34,342 bases of DNA from Desulfobacterales bacterium (lineage in GTDB: Bacteria; Desulfobacterota; Desulfobacteria; Desulfobacterales; JAAELO01): positions 1 to 34,342 of the forward strand of contig JAAELO010000895.1 in assembly GCA_024226555.1 (NCBI GenBank). The letters are read 5' to 3'. The notes under the pieces were generated by a model. The model was not told where the DNA came from and did not search any database. It was given only the letters and a program-made list of their open reading frames with translations. The translations under genes and the position numbers were made by a program. This document shows positions 15,939-25,337 of the stretch, in pieces (the first letter of the stretch is position 1; each line of letters begins with the position of its first letter).

Positions 15939-16850
15939 ATGAAAAATATAAATTATTTTAAATCTCTATCGGACGAAACAAGATTAAGACTCATGAATAT
16001 ACTTGTTCATTTTGAACTAAGTGTAAATGAGATTGTTGCCATTATGGATATGGGCCAATCCCGTATTTCAAGGCATCTTAAAATAATGAGTGATGCTGGA
16101 ATAATTGAATGCAGGCGCGATGGAATATGGGCCTTTTACTCAGCTATTTCAAATGGGGATGGAAAACTTTTTATAGATGGTATTAAATTTCTTTTTACAG
16201 AGGAAGATGAACTAAAAACTGACCTTTTTACAGCCAAACAAATTATTGCGGACAGATCTCTAATTTCCAGAAAGTTCTTTAACGATATTGCACCTGAATG
16301 GAATAAACTGAAAAATCAGATTATTGGCGATTTCGATCTTAACAGCAGTATTCTTTCATATATAGATGATTGTGAAATGGCTGTGGATTTAGGCTGTGGA
16401 ACAGGAGAATTCTTAACCAAACTAAAGAGTCGTTCCAAATATACTATTGGAGTTGATAACTCTCCAAATATGCTTGAAGAAGCAAGAAAACTATTCAAAA
16501 ACAGTAATGATTATGTTAACTTAAGACTCGGTGAACTTGAACATCTTCCACTTTCCGATTCTGAAGCAGATCTTGCTGTTATTTCAATGGTATTGCACCA
16601 TATATCAAACCCTTATGAAGTTATTTCTGAGGTTGCAAGAATTCTAAAAAAAGGCGGGTCCTTCATTATTGCTGATTTTGATAAGCATAAAAATGAAGAG
16701 ATGCGCAAAACATATGGCGACAGGTGGCTTGGGTTTTCCCTGGAGGAGATAGAAGGATTTTTAGGTAAAAACTTCACACTTGAAACCTATAAAAAGGAAA
16801 ACGTTGATCAGTCTCTTAGGCTTGTTATTTATAAGGCTATAAGGAACTGA
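15939..16850 (+). CDS. sahR: ArsR-family regulator with C-terminal SAM-methyltransferase-like domain (SahR-type)
   Basis: 303 residues. An ArsR winged helix-turn-helix (about residues 5-75: LSDETRLRLMNIL, then MGQSRISRHLKIMSDAGII) is fused to a class I methyltransferase fold (about 115-300) with motif I VDLGCGTGEF at 149-158 and VDNSPNMLEEA after it. This architecture next to ahcY is that of SahR, a repressor that senses S-adenosylhomocysteine and controls the methyl cycle in Proteobacteria. The methyltransferase-like domain probably serves as the ligand sensor. A perfect palindrome precedes the gene; ahcY follows after 42 nt. The ribosome site is weak. A true methyltransferase activity cannot be excluded. 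Confidence 0.8.
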   Translation: MKNINYFKSLSDETRLRLMNILVHFELSVNEIVAIMDMGQSRISRHLKIMSDAGIIECRRDGIWAFYSAISNGDGKLFIDGIKFLFTEEDELKTDLFTAKQIIADRSLISRKFFNDIAPEWNKLKNQIIGDFDLNSSILSYIDDCEMAVDLGCGTGEFLTKLKSRSKYTIGVDNSPNMLEEARKLFKNSNDYVNLRLGELEHLPLSDSEADLAVISMVLHHISNPYEVISEVARILKKGGSFIIADFDKHKNEEMRKTYGDRWLGFSLEEIEGFLGKNFTLETYKKENVDQSLRLVIYKAIRN

Positions 16851-16892
16851 TTTAAACATTTTTTGTATAATAAAAAATTAGGAGAAATAATA

Positions 16893-18317
16893 ATGAGCTT
16901 CGAAGAATTAGATCTATCATTAAAGAACAAAGTAGCAGATATGAGTCTTGCTGAATATGGTCATAAGGACCTTCAGCTTTCAGAAAAAGAGATGCCAGGC
17001 CTTATGTCATGTATTGAAAAATATGGTAAAGATAAGCCTCTTAAAGGTCTTAAGATTATGGGAAGTCTTCACATGACTATCCAGACCGCTATGCTTATCG
17101 ATACTCTAGCTGCTCTTGGAGCAGACCTTAGATGGGCAACATGTAACATCTTTTCCACACAGGATCACGCAGCAGCAGCTATAGCTGACAAAGGAACTTC
17201 AGCAGTATATGCATGGAAAGGTGAAACTCTTGAAGAGTTCTGGTGGTGTACAGAGATGGCACTAACATGGCCTGATGGAAGTGGACCGGATTTAATAGTT
17301 GATGATGGTGGTGATGCTACTCTTTTTATCCATCAGGGTGTTAAAGTTGAAGATGATCCTTCATTGCTGGACGTGGAGTATGATAATGTTGATATGAAGT
17401 GTCTAATGGCAAGACTTAAAGCAACATATGAAAGAGATCCAAAGCACTGGCACAAAGTTGCTGAAAAAATTCAGGGTGTTTCTGAAGAAACAACAACTGG
17501 TGTTCACAGACTTTATCAGCTTGAGAAAAATAATGAACTACTTTTTCCAGCAATCAATGTAAATGACTCAGTAACAAAATCCAAGTTCGACAATCTTTAT
17601 GGATGCCAGGAATCACTTGCTGATGGTATTAAGAGAGCAACAGATGTAATGCTTGCTGGTAAAGCAGTTGTTGTTTGTGGTTTTGGTGATGTTGGTAAGG
17701 GTTGCGCAGCTTCAATGAGAGGTTACGGATCAAGAGTAATCGTTACAGAGATCGATCCAATTTGTGCTCTTCAGGCTTCAATGGAAGGTTACGAAGTATT
17801 AACTCTTGAAGAAGCCCTTCCAAAGGGAGATATCTTTGTAACTGCAACAGGTTGTTATAACGTTATTGACGGTTCACACATGGAAAAAATGAAAGATGAA
17901 GCTATCGTTTGTAACATTGGACACTTTGATAACGAAATTGAGATGTCTTACCTTGAGCAAACAGATGGTATAACAGTACTTAACATCAAGCCTCAGGTTG
18001 ATAAGTGGACTCTTAAATCAGGTAACTCAATTATCGTTCTTGCAGAAGGAAGACTTGTTAACTTAGGTTGTGCTACAGGTCACCCAAGTTTTGTTATGAG
18101 TAACAGTTTTACAAATCAGACTCTTGCTCAGATTGAACTAGCTCAGAACAAGCTTGAGAAGAAAGTTTACACACTTCCTAAGAAGCTTGATGAGGAAGTT
18201 GCAAGATTACACCTTGGAAGACTTGATGTAAAACTTACTACTCTTTCTCAGGAGCAGGCAGACTATTTAGGCGTTCCTGTTGAAGGACCTTATAAAGCAG
18301 ATCACTACAGATATTAG
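16893..18317 (+). CDS. ahcY: adenosylhomocysteinase (S-adenosyl-L-homocysteine hydrolase)
   Basis: 474 residues, the long bacterial form. It cleaves S-adenosylhomocysteine reversibly into adenosine and homocysteine, removing a strong inhibitor of methyltransferases. Seen: the substrate-site [16 protein letters not shown] with H60; [20 protein letters not shown]; the NAD-binding [10 protein letters not shown]; and the C-terminal KADHYRY, whose Lys and Tyr reach into the NAD site of the partner subunit. An in-frame ATG at 16863 is rejected because AGGAG lies 8 nt before the ATG at 16893. Second gene of the sahR operon and probably derepressed when its substrate builds up. It ends with a strong terminator. 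Confidence 0.97.
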   Translation: MSFEELDLSLKNKVADMSLAEYGHKDLQLSEKEMPGLMSCIEKYGKDKPLKGLKIMGSLHMTIQTAMLIDTLAALGADLRWATCNIFSTQDHAAAAIADKGTSAVYAWKGETLEEFWWCTEMALTWPDGSGPDLIVDDGGDATLFIHQGVKVEDDPSLLDVEYDNVDMKCLMARLKATYERDPKHWHKVAEKIQGVSEETTTGVHRLYQLEKNNELLFPAINVNDSVTKSKFDNLYGCQESLADGIKRATDVMLAGKAVVVCGFGDVGKGCAASMRGYGSRVIVTEIDPICALQASMEGYEVLTLEEALPKGDIFVTATGCYNVIDGSHMEKMKDEAIVCNIGHFDNEIEMSYLEQTDGITVLNIKPQVDKWTLKSGNSIIVLAEGRLVNLGCATGHPSFVMSNSFTNQTLAQIELAQNKLEKKVYTLPKKLDEEVARLHLGRLDVKLTTLSQEQADYLGVPVEGPYKADHYRY

Positions 18318-18335
18318 TAGTTGGCAATCATAAAT

Positions 18336-18365
18336 AAAAAAGCCCGGTTTGACCGGGCTTTTTTT
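18336..18365 (+). terminator. strong rho-independent terminator after ahcY
   Basis: Arms AAAAAGCCCGGT (18337-18348) and ACCGGGCTTTTT (18352-18363) with a 3-nt loop and further T. It starts 20 nt past the ahcY stop. Confidence 0.93.
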
Positions 18366-18433
18366 ATTTTTAGGCGAGGCTGATTTACTGCAAATGTTGC
18401 GTTACAAGCCATTCGCGGTAGAAAATCACTACT

Positions 18434-18510
18434 GGGAACCTCTAATAAGAATTTTGATTGAAATAAAAGTTGAGAAAAAAATAGTAAGTATTTCGGATAA
18501 CTTGATAAGC
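18434..18510 (+). mobile_element. decayed copy of the GGGAACCTC element (copy E)
   Basis: It begins GGGAACCTCTAATAA followed by GAATTTTGATTGAAAT, as in the full copies, and keeps an AAGTATTTCGG piece of the right side near 18485. The inner part and the right terminus are lost. It lies in the gap between the ahcY terminator and the next, convergent gene. Nothing else is recognised between 18366 and 18638. Confidence 0.6.
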
Positions 18511-18638
18511 CTCTTTTAGTATCCACAACATGTATAATGGTGTTCAGAAGTTATCCAAATTCACATAAGAAAACTTAAAAAAAATGGTATATAAAAAATC
18601 CTGATTAAGCATGGTTTGATCACAAAATGATCTATCTC

Positions 18639-19466
18639 TTAATCACTTTTATTTAAAATAATTATAGTAGCCAAATCTTTAATATCAACCACAGTCGGTT
18701 TATTAGGTCCTGCAGCATTGTTGTAAGTAAAAATCAGTTTAGATTTGTCAGGCGAAAAACATGCTGAACCAAAACTTCTGTAGAAATGAAAATTCATTAC
18801 TTCCCAGCTTTCAATAATAATTTTTTTATAATCTTTCGTATATGCATAATAGCTATGAAGATTAGATCGTTTTTCAGGCAGTTCACGTGTAAGTTCAGAG
18901 TATATACTGACTGATGAGTTGCACCCGTACTTTTTCATGATTTTTTCCGGTATATAAATACAATTTAATTTTACTTCCTTTTTATCCTTTTTGATTTTTA
19001 ATTTTGAAAGTTTTGTTTCTTCTCCTTTGTATTTCATAACAATATTAGTTTTTTTAAATGCTTCTTTAGCTTTCTTAAGGATAATTGATGCTTTGCTATG
19101 GCTGGTACAAGTTAGCTTTTCTCCCTTAGGTTTTACATATTCAAAACCATAACCCATTTTCAGGATCTTTATATATTGTCCAGTGTTCTGTTTTTTTACC
19201 AGTTTGATAAAGCAGGAGTTCTACCTGGGTTGGCTTAATCCCATTAACAGATGGATATTTACATACTGATCCTCCGGTAGCTTTGGAATAAACATAACGA
19301 AGAGCAAATGATGAACTGTCTTTTGAAAACCCAAGCATTTCAGCTTTAGATTTACCTTCATAACCGCATGAGTATCCGGTTTCAAAAGATATAAAAAATA
19401 TGAGTTACGTTTTTCATCTCCTTTTTTTCTTTTCTTGTCCAATGGATTGTTTTTATATGTGCGCAT
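18639..19466 (-). pseudogene. hypothetical protein gene with two apparent frameshifts
   Basis: Three overlapping minus-strand frames join into one protein of about 275 residues. The start MRTYKNNPLDKKRKK follows AAGGAAATAAT at 19466. The frame shifts near 19394, in a TTTT run, to FETGYSCGYEGKSKAEML. It shifts again near 19150, in a GGG run, from KDPENG to YGFEYVKPKGEK. The rest reads to the stop at 18639 and includes SFGSACFSPDKSKLIFTYNN, a WD40/TolB-like phrase. No signal peptide or known domain is clear. Both breaks lie in short homopolymers, so sequencing error is as likely as real decay. Confidence 0.5.
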
Positions 19467-19730
19467 ATTATTTCCTTATAAAGAAAACAGTAGTATCTAT
19501 TTCAAATGAAATAATCAAAGATTGTTTTGCATCATTAAAATTATAACCATAGAAACAACAATTAAACAACCATATGATTTCACTGCTTGTTTATCATTTT
19601 GAGAACAAGTTCAATATTTCAGTTATTATAATTCTGGTAGGAAAAAAATATGGAAACTAAACAATGGGAGAATTCACAATGAACAAAAAACCACTGTAAT
19701 TCGATGAAAGGTTATTTATTAGAGTTTGCA

Positions 19731-22037
19731 TTAAAATAATTTGGTAATAAAACATCCTATTTCAGTTGAAGTGGCACTGGATGTTCCGTATGTTTCCGTC
19801 TTATATTTAAGGAATCCTCCTATTCTCATATTATTGTATTGTTTAAGGTTTGTTGATAGAGAAAATTTTCCAATTACTAAAGTTTTGTCTTCATAGCTGG
19901 TATTTAAAGCTTCCTCCGTTATATGTTTTACATTAGCCGTAGTTAAATAATTTTGGTTTATCAGGTCAAAGGAGACTCTGTGGGTATATGTTTTTGGTTT
20001 CATGTTGGTATTAACTGTACCACTACCGTTATTAACTGCTTTAGGAGAGTAAGTGACAGAGTATTCAAAGCGAAAAGGTTTGGCTGATTTTACTTTATAT
20101 CCTGCTCCAACAACAGCTTCGAGATAGGAAAGGTTTTTAGCATCTGTTTCTGTCTCACTAAAATAGGAGAGACCTGCTGCCACAGTAATTTTATCGTTCA
20201 GTTTTTTCGAAACCCCTCCTCCAAATGCAAAGAGATCTACAACTATACTATTTGAATCGTCACTCTCAGATTGAAAATAGTAACCTTTTATTCCTGTAGA
20301 AAAACCATCTGAAAGTAAATATGCAGTATTTACTATAATTTTTCTTTCATTATATATAACCTCCTGATCATTTATTGTAAGCGCTCTCCTTGTTGGTTCA
20401 ACAACAAATTCAATGTCAATTGAACCCATTTTTTTGTTTAGAAATGCCATACCCTGAAGTTTTTCAACATCATTCTCTCCACCACCTGAAACATCTGAAA
20501 CCTGGGTTCCTGTTCCATATGAAATAGCACCTGTTACAAAACTTTTATCTCTGTATCCTGCTGAAGCCGGCATTTCAGAATACTGCAAGTAATCTAAAGA
20601 GGGAGTTGCAACCTGAGCATTTGAATAGTCAGCTATTAATAGGAGGGTTAGAACAAGAAAAGGGATTATTTTTAGATACCTGAACATAGTTGGGTATATA
20701 TAAATCAGAAATGGAACCACAAGAAATAAAACTGCTATTAAAAGAATATGTGGTAGTCCTTTTTCACCTTTTACTAATCCAATAAAACACACATCCCAGA
20801 GGTCAGTATCATCACCATAAGCCTCTCCACTAACAGAAGTACGAAAATTTGCTACAATAGTTCGTGTGTCATCAAGAGTTTGAACATTGTCATCAGTACC
20901 ACCAGTTAAGGCCCATGCTCCGTATGTAGCAACAGTACTCGAAAAGTATCCTATTCTTGGACAAGATCCTGTGCAAGCAGTAGTATATGCCATTAATGTT
21001 CTAAAATTGTTTGCATTATCAATATAACCCCTGCTGTATGTATCCCACCCCCCAGAGTTTCCAGATGAAGCACCGGAGTCATGAACGGCACCCATATTAT
21101 GGGCTAACTCATGGGCATAAGTCATAGAACCACAATCAATATCAACAACATTGAAAGCAGAAGAAGCAAAATAATTTTGATTTGCCTGAGTAAGTACATA
21201 GGCAATCCCACATGCATCATCCATTCTATTTACTAATAAAGTCACAATGTCAGCACCATAAGAGTCACGAACTGTATGTATCTCATCCAGATAATCATCT
21301 GAAGTATTTCTTAACCGATCTAAATCTGTTACAGCTGCATAACTTTCAGAATAATATACAAGCATGGTTTTTACTAAACTTATTCTTTGGGTAACTCCAC
21401 AGTTTGAATAATACTGATTTGTATTATCCACAAATAGTTGTATTTCTGTCAGAATGTTCGAAGATTGAGCTGCTGCATCTTGAGTGTAGGCGACCATAAC
21501 ATCGATTGTGGAACCATCATCTTTAAATGATTTAATATCAAGCGTAGGAGCATTTGGATCAGGAGGAACACTAACGAAAGGAGATTCACTTTTAAGCATT
21601 GATGTATCTACTTCAGATAAACTGTGAACCCCATCACCCATAGGTCTTATTTCAAATGTCATGTTATCGATAGTTATGTTTCCTGAAAGATCACTACCTT
21701 CAACTGCGAAAATAGCTCTGCTTTTAACATTTCCAACTATTTTTCCTCTCCAGGAATATGATGTCATAGTTCTTAGGGTTAAATCGTCTTTCTCAAATGA
21801 TAATTTTGATCCAGGAACTAATTCTATATCAAAGGTTTCATTACCAAGCAAAAGATCGAGGTTCAGTTTATAGAATTTCACAGAACTGGTTTTTGGTTTA
21901 CTCTTTATGATTCCCATTCTATTTGAAATTTCTGAACTTACCTGATTCTGAAAAATTTCAATTGTTGTTAGATCAGCGCTGTATACTTCTAAGGAGATAA
22001 AAATACAAATTACTGTTAAGAATATTTTTTTTACCAT
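19731..22037 (-). CDS. secreted reprolysin-like zinc metalloprotease fused to an outer-membrane barrel-like domain
   Basis: 768 residues from the ATG at 22035-22037, behind AAAGGA (an ATG 33 nt upstream lacks a site). A signal peptide covers residues 1-20. The protease domain (about 180-400) has the zinc motif HELAHNMGAVHD at 309-320, the HExxHxxGxxHD form of metzincins, with a Met-turn candidate TLMAY near 348-352. After about 428 comes a hydrophobic span LPHILLIAVLFLVVPFLIY, then at Met451 a second signal-peptide-like stretch (FRYLKIIPFLVLTLLLIADY). A 300-residue beta-rich region follows that ends in Phe, typical of outer-membrane barrels. It may be a protease gene fused to a barrel gene by loss of a stop. 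Confidence 0.75.
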   Translation of the reverse strand: MVKKIFLTVICIFISLEVYSADLTTIEIFQNQVSSEISNRMGIIKSKPKTSSVKFYKLNLDLLLGNETFDIELVPGSKLSFEKDDLTLRTMTSYSWRGKIVGNVKSRAIFAVEGSDLSGNITIDNMTFEIRPMGDGVHSLSEVDTSMLKSESPFVSVPPDPNAPTLDIKSFKDDGSTIDVMVAYTQDAAAQSSNILTEIQLFVDNTNQYYSNCGVTQRISLVKTMLVYYSESYAAVTDLDRLRNTSDDYLDEIHTVRDSYGADIVTLLVNRMDDACGIAYVLTQANQNYFASSAFNVVDIDCGSMTYAHELAHNMGAVHDSGASSGNSGGWDTYSRGYIDNANNFRTLMAYTTACTGSCPRIGYFSSTVATYGAWALTGGTDDNVQTLDDTRTIVANFRTSVSGEAYGDDTDLWDVCFIGLVKGEKGLPHILLIAVLFLVVPFLIYIYPTMFRYLKIIPFLVLTLLLIADYSNAQVATPSLDYLQYSEMPASAGYRDKSFVTGAISYGTGTQVSDVSGGGENDVEKLQGMAFLNKKMGSIDIEFVVEPTRRALTINDQEVIYNERKIIVNTAYLLSDGFSTGIKGYYFQSESDDSNSIVVDLFAFGGGVSKKLNDKITVAAGLSYFSETETDAKNLSYLEAVVGAGYKVKSAKPFRFEYSVTYSPKAVNNGSGTVNTNMKPKTYTHRVSFDLINQNYLTTANVKHITEEALNTSYEDKTLVIGKFSLSTNLKQYNNMRIGGFLKYKTETYGTSSATSTEIGCFITKLF

Positions 22038-22342
22038 GGGGGGTCCTTTTCGATCACAAATTTTTAACAAGGTTCATTCCCCTTTATAAACTAAAAAGCA
22101 ATTTATATAAACAGATAATTAAATGGAGTTTGTTAAAGATTAATTAAGAAATAAAAAGTATTATTTAATATTTACATATTAGCAATATAGATTAACTCAA
22201 TGATAATAACCATATAGCAATAATAATAAAAAAAACTTGTTACTTTTGATAACAATGATATATAAGGTGTTTGTTTCTATGAACAATAACGTATTTATTA
22301 GATTATTAAAGATGTCAGGTTTTATAAATATATGGGGGGAAT

Positions 22343-23323
22343 ATGAAAAAAATATTAACAGTTGGTCTTTTAACGATTTTAGTGTCTGTGTTTCTAACAT
22401 CTGGTGCATATTCAAAAGATGTTTTAATCGGAATTTCCAAAATTGTAGCTCATCCAGCACTTGATGCTTTGGAAAGAGGTGTTCAGGATGGTGTAAAAAA
22501 GTCGTTTCCGGATGCAAAATTTGATCTTCAAAACGCAAATGGAGAGATGTCCACAGCATCTCAGATAGCTCATAAGTTTAAAGCTGCAAAAGTTGATGTT
22601 GCTGTTGGTATAGCAACTCCTACAGCTCAGGCACTCGTTAACTCTATTAAAAGAAGCCCGGTAGTATTTTGTGCAGTAACTGATCCTGTTGGAGCGGGTC
22701 TTGTAAAATCTGTTAAGAAAGGTGAAAAATATGTAACTGGTACATCAGATATGACACCCGTAAGGCAGCAGATTGAAATGCTTATTAAACTTGCAAACAT
22801 TAAAACTCTTGGTCATGTATATTCCAGTAGTGAAGCAAATGCAGTAAAACTTGCAAAGATAGCAAGAAAAGTTTGTAAAGAACTTGGTATTAAATTTGTT
22901 GAATCAACTGTTACAAACTCTTCCGAAGTAAAGCAGGCAACTCAGGCTATTATAGGTAGAGTTGATGGAATATATCTAAGTAATGATAACACAGTTTTTT
23001 CTGCACTGAGCTCTGTTCTTAGTGTTGCTACAAGAAATAAAAAACCAGTAATGTCAGCAGACCCAAGTTCTGCTAAAAAGAATCCTGTTTTCGCAGCATG
23101 GGGTTTTGACTATTATAAAATGGGTGTTGCCACAGGTAAAATAGTTTCAAGAATTTTAAAAGGTGAAAAAACAGTAGATATACCAACTAAGTTTATGACA
23201 GATGCATCGGATGTTGATCTAATTATAAACCTTGATGTTGCTAAAAAGATAGGAATTACTATTCCTGAGGATATTTTAAAACAGGCAACAGTTATTAAAA
23301 ATGGCAAAGTTGTTAAAAAATAA
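22343..23323 (+). CDS. ABC transporter substrate-binding protein (TrpX/YtrX-type)
   Basis: 326 residues with a 24-residue signal peptide (MKKILTVGLLTILVSVFLTS). The mature part matches the ABC_sub_bind (PF04392) pattern: GISKIVAHPALDALERGVQDG, then VAVGIATPTAQAL, VFCAVTDPVGAGLV, SSEANAV, and YLSNDNTVFSAL. This family delivers small ligands, tryptophan in the TrpXYZ systems, to a permease resembling branched-chain amino acid transporters. GGGGGAAT before the ATG is a strong ribosome site. The permease and ATPase follow, with a hairpin and T-run between, so the binding protein is probably made in excess. Ligand not provable here. Confidence 0.88.
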   Translation: MKKILTVGLLTILVSVFLTSGAYSKDVLIGISKIVAHPALDALERGVQDGVKKSFPDAKFDLQNANGEMSTASQIAHKFKAAKVDVAVGIATPTAQALVNSIKRSPVVFCAVTDPVGAGLVKSVKKGEKYVTGTSDMTPVRQQIEMLIKLANIKTLGHVYSSSEANAVKLAKIARKVCKELGIKFVESTVTNSSEVKQATQAIIGRVDGIYLSNDNTVFSALSSVLSVATRNKKPVMSADPSSAKKNPVFAAWGFDYYKMGVATGKIVSRILKGEKTVDIPTKFMTDASDVDLIINLDVAKKIGITIPEDILKQATVIKNGKVVKK

Positions 23324-23359
23324 AAAAAGTATGTTTAAAAAATTTCATGCTTTAGTAAG

Positions 23360-23395
23360 GTAAGTCTTAAATGGATTAAGGCTTACTTTTTTTTT
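23360..23395 (+). terminator. intra-operon terminator between binding protein and permease
   Basis: Arms GTAAGTCTTAA (23360-23370) and TTAAGGCTTAC (23376-23386) with one mismatch, then nine T. Partial termination here would lower permease and ATPase relative to the binding protein, a common layout for ABC importers. Confidence 0.72.
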
Positions 23396-23418
23396 GAATA
23401 TTAAATGTTGGATTTCAT

Positions 23419-24306
23419 ATGTTAGAAGGTATTTTTGTAGAAGGCCTGATTTACGGAATTATGGCTCTTGGCGTTTTTTTTACATTCAGGATTTTAGATT
23501 TCCCTGATCTTACCGTGGATGGTTCATTTCCCATGGGTGCAGTAATTATGGCAGTTTGCCTGGAAAATAACATGGGTATCTTTTTAGGTACAATCCTTGC
23601 CTTTTCTGGGGGTGTCCTGGCTGGTTTTGTAACCGCTGCGATCCATAACAAGTTAAAAGTACCACATCTCCTTGCCGGAATACTAACCATGACAATGCTC
23701 TATTCTATCAATATAAGAATTCTTTCAAACAGAGCTAATCTTCCTTTGATGAATGTGAAAAACGTCATGTCCTTCATAGCAGAAAAGACAGAGGGGATTA
23801 TCTCAGAGGAATATGCATATCTCATCTTTTTTATTCTGATTGTTCTGTTAATAAAACTTCTGTTGGACATCTTCTTTCATACCGATATGGGTCTTATTTT
23901 TGGAGCCCTGGGGGATAATCAACAGATGGTTGTTAATCAGGGAATATCTCCGGATACAATGAAAATGATTGGTGTAGGCCTTTCAAATGGACTTGTAGCA
24001 CTGTCCGGTGCTTTTGCCGCCCAATATCTTGGTTTTGCAGATGTAAATCTTGGGCAGGGAATTGTGATATCGGGACTTGCATCAGTTATGCTTGGTGAGT
24101 TCCTTATCAAATCAAACAAAATATCTATCCTCACTCTAAGAGTTATCCTTGGGGCTATTTTATATAAAGCGATAATGTACCTTGGAAGATTTTATGGTTA
24201 CCACATAAACATGACTCCAAACGATCTTAAACTAATATCAGGACTCCTCGTTATTGTTTCGCTGTTTATTGCAAACTACAAGAAAATTAAAGGGAGATCA
24301 TCCTGA
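23419..24306 (+). CDS. ABC transporter permease (TrpY/branched-chain-type)
   Basis: A 295-residue membrane protein with eight to nine predicted spans. LDFPDLTVDGSFPMGAV near residue 27 and the GDNQQMVVNQGISPDTMKMIGVGLSNGLVALSGAFAAQY block match the BPD_transp_2 permeases that pair with PF04392 binding proteins. The second block is the coupling-helix region that contacts the ATPase. The stop overlaps the first base of the ATPase start (TGATG), indicating coupled translation. No good ribosome site precedes the ATG at 23419. Confidence 0.88.
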   Translation: MLEGIFVEGLIYGIMALGVFFTFRILDFPDLTVDGSFPMGAVIMAVCLENNMGIFLGTILAFSGGVLAGFVTAAIHNKLKVPHLLAGILTMTMLYSINIRILSNRANLPLMNVKNVMSFIAEKTEGIISEEYAYLIFFILIVLLIKLLLDIFFHTDMGLIFGALGDNQQMVVNQGISPDTMKMIGVGLSNGLVALSGAFAAQYLGFADVNLGQGIVISGLASVMLGEFLIKSNKISILTLRVILGAILYKAIMYLGRFYGYHINMTPNDLKLISGLLVIVSLFIANYKKIKGRSS

Positions 24307-25097
24307 TGATACAACTTAGTAATATTTCCAAAATATTTAATGGTGGAACCCATAATGCAAAAACCGTTATTAAAGGGCTGAACCTAAATATTGAGAAAAA
24401 TGATTTTGTAACAATTATCGGTAGTAATGGCGCTGGAAAAACAACTCTCTTTAATCTTATTTCAGGTAATATGTTTCCAACAAATGGAACTGTCTCTGTT
24501 GGAGATAAAGATGTAACAGATGATGCTGAATACAAAAGAGCAAAGTATATTGGAAGAATATTCCAGGACCCTCTTTTAGGAACAGCTTCAACAATGACCC
24601 TTGAAGATAATATGATGATCACCTACAAAAAAGGGTTCAAGTGGTTAAAGATAAGTTTGAACAGAAAGAAGCGATCCTTTTTTAAGAAGGAGCTCCTGCA
24701 GCTTAATATGGGGCTTGAGAATAGATTAAAAGAGAATGTAAGCCTTCTGTCCGGTGGTCAAAGACAGGCCTTAACTCTTTTAATGACTGTGTTATCCAAG
24801 CCTGAAATAATACTTCTTGATGAACATACAGCAGCACTCGACCCAAGAAATGCTTCTATTGTAATGGATCTTACGGCTAAATTTATTGAGCAGCACTCAT
24901 TAACGACAATGATGATTACACACAACATGCAGCATGCAATTGACTATGGAAACAGACTCCTGATGATGGATGGTGGTGAAGTAATTATTGATGTAAAGGG
25001 CGAGAAAAAGAAGCAGCTTACGGTTGAGAAACTGATTGCAATGTTTAATGATATTCGAAAAAAAGATTTTGAAAATGATGAGGTTCTTTTAGCTTAA
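24306..25097 (+). CDS. ABC transporter ATP-binding protein (TrpZ-type)
   Basis: 263 residues. Walker A GSNGAGKTT at 39-47; Q-loop QDPLLG at 87-92; signature LSGGQ at 148-152; Walker B IILLDE at 168-173; switch His in ITHNMQHA. All catalytic elements are intact. It powers the preceding permease. AGGGAGA upstream lies inside the end of the permease gene. It is the last gene of the transporter operon; no terminator hairpin is seen before the mobile element at 25130. Confidence 0.93.
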   Translation: MIQLSNISKIFNGGTHNAKTVIKGLNLNIEKNDFVTIIGSNGAGKTTLFNLISGNMFPTNGTVSVGDKDVTDDAEYKRAKYIGRIFQDPLLGTASTMTLEDNMMITYKKGFKWLKISLNRKKRSFFKKELLQLNMGLENRLKENVSLLSGGQRQALTLLMTVLSKPEIILLDEHTAALDPRNASIVMDLTAKFIEQHSLTTMMITHNMQHAIDYGNRLLMMDGGEVIIDVKGEKKKQLTVEKLIAMFNDIRKKDFENDEVLLA

Positions 25098-25129
25098 TCA
25101 AAGTCGTAGTAAAATAGGAAAAATCTAAA

Positions 25130-25329
25130 GGGAATCTCTAGTAAATAATTAGAATTTTGATTTAATTAAATACAGATTATAAAAACTTTCAGTTTTATAA
25201 AATCTCTGTGTGAGAAAAAAATAACGAGGTGATTTTACAACAGTTCTTTTTTTTGAAATACTCTGTTGTTTTGTTTATTTTTTAAAAAAACAACTTAGCT
25301 TGTTCGAAATATATTTGTTAGAAGTGTCC
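25130..25329 (+). mobile_element. small non-autonomous inverted-repeat element, copy D (diverged)
   Basis: About 200 bp. The left end is GGGAATCTCTAGTAAATAATTAG with TAAA before it. The right end (TTGTTAGAAGTGTCC) is degenerate and no clean target duplication remains on that side. The inner TTGTTTT/AAAACAA hairpin is kept. It lies between the convergent ATPase and DUF4303 genes and ends 8 nt from the latter's stop. Confidence 0.7.
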
Positions 25330-25337
25330 TTTCTTTT

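Noticed and set aside
22237-22255. TTGTTA/TAACAA dyad before the ABC transporter
   Set aside because: Six-base arms with a 7-nt spacer in very AT-rich DNA are too likely by chance to annotate as an operator.
22197-22559. 120-codon minus-strand open frame
   Set aside because: It overlaps the leader and signal-peptide region of the ABC binding protein on the other strand and has His/Leu-rich shadow composition.
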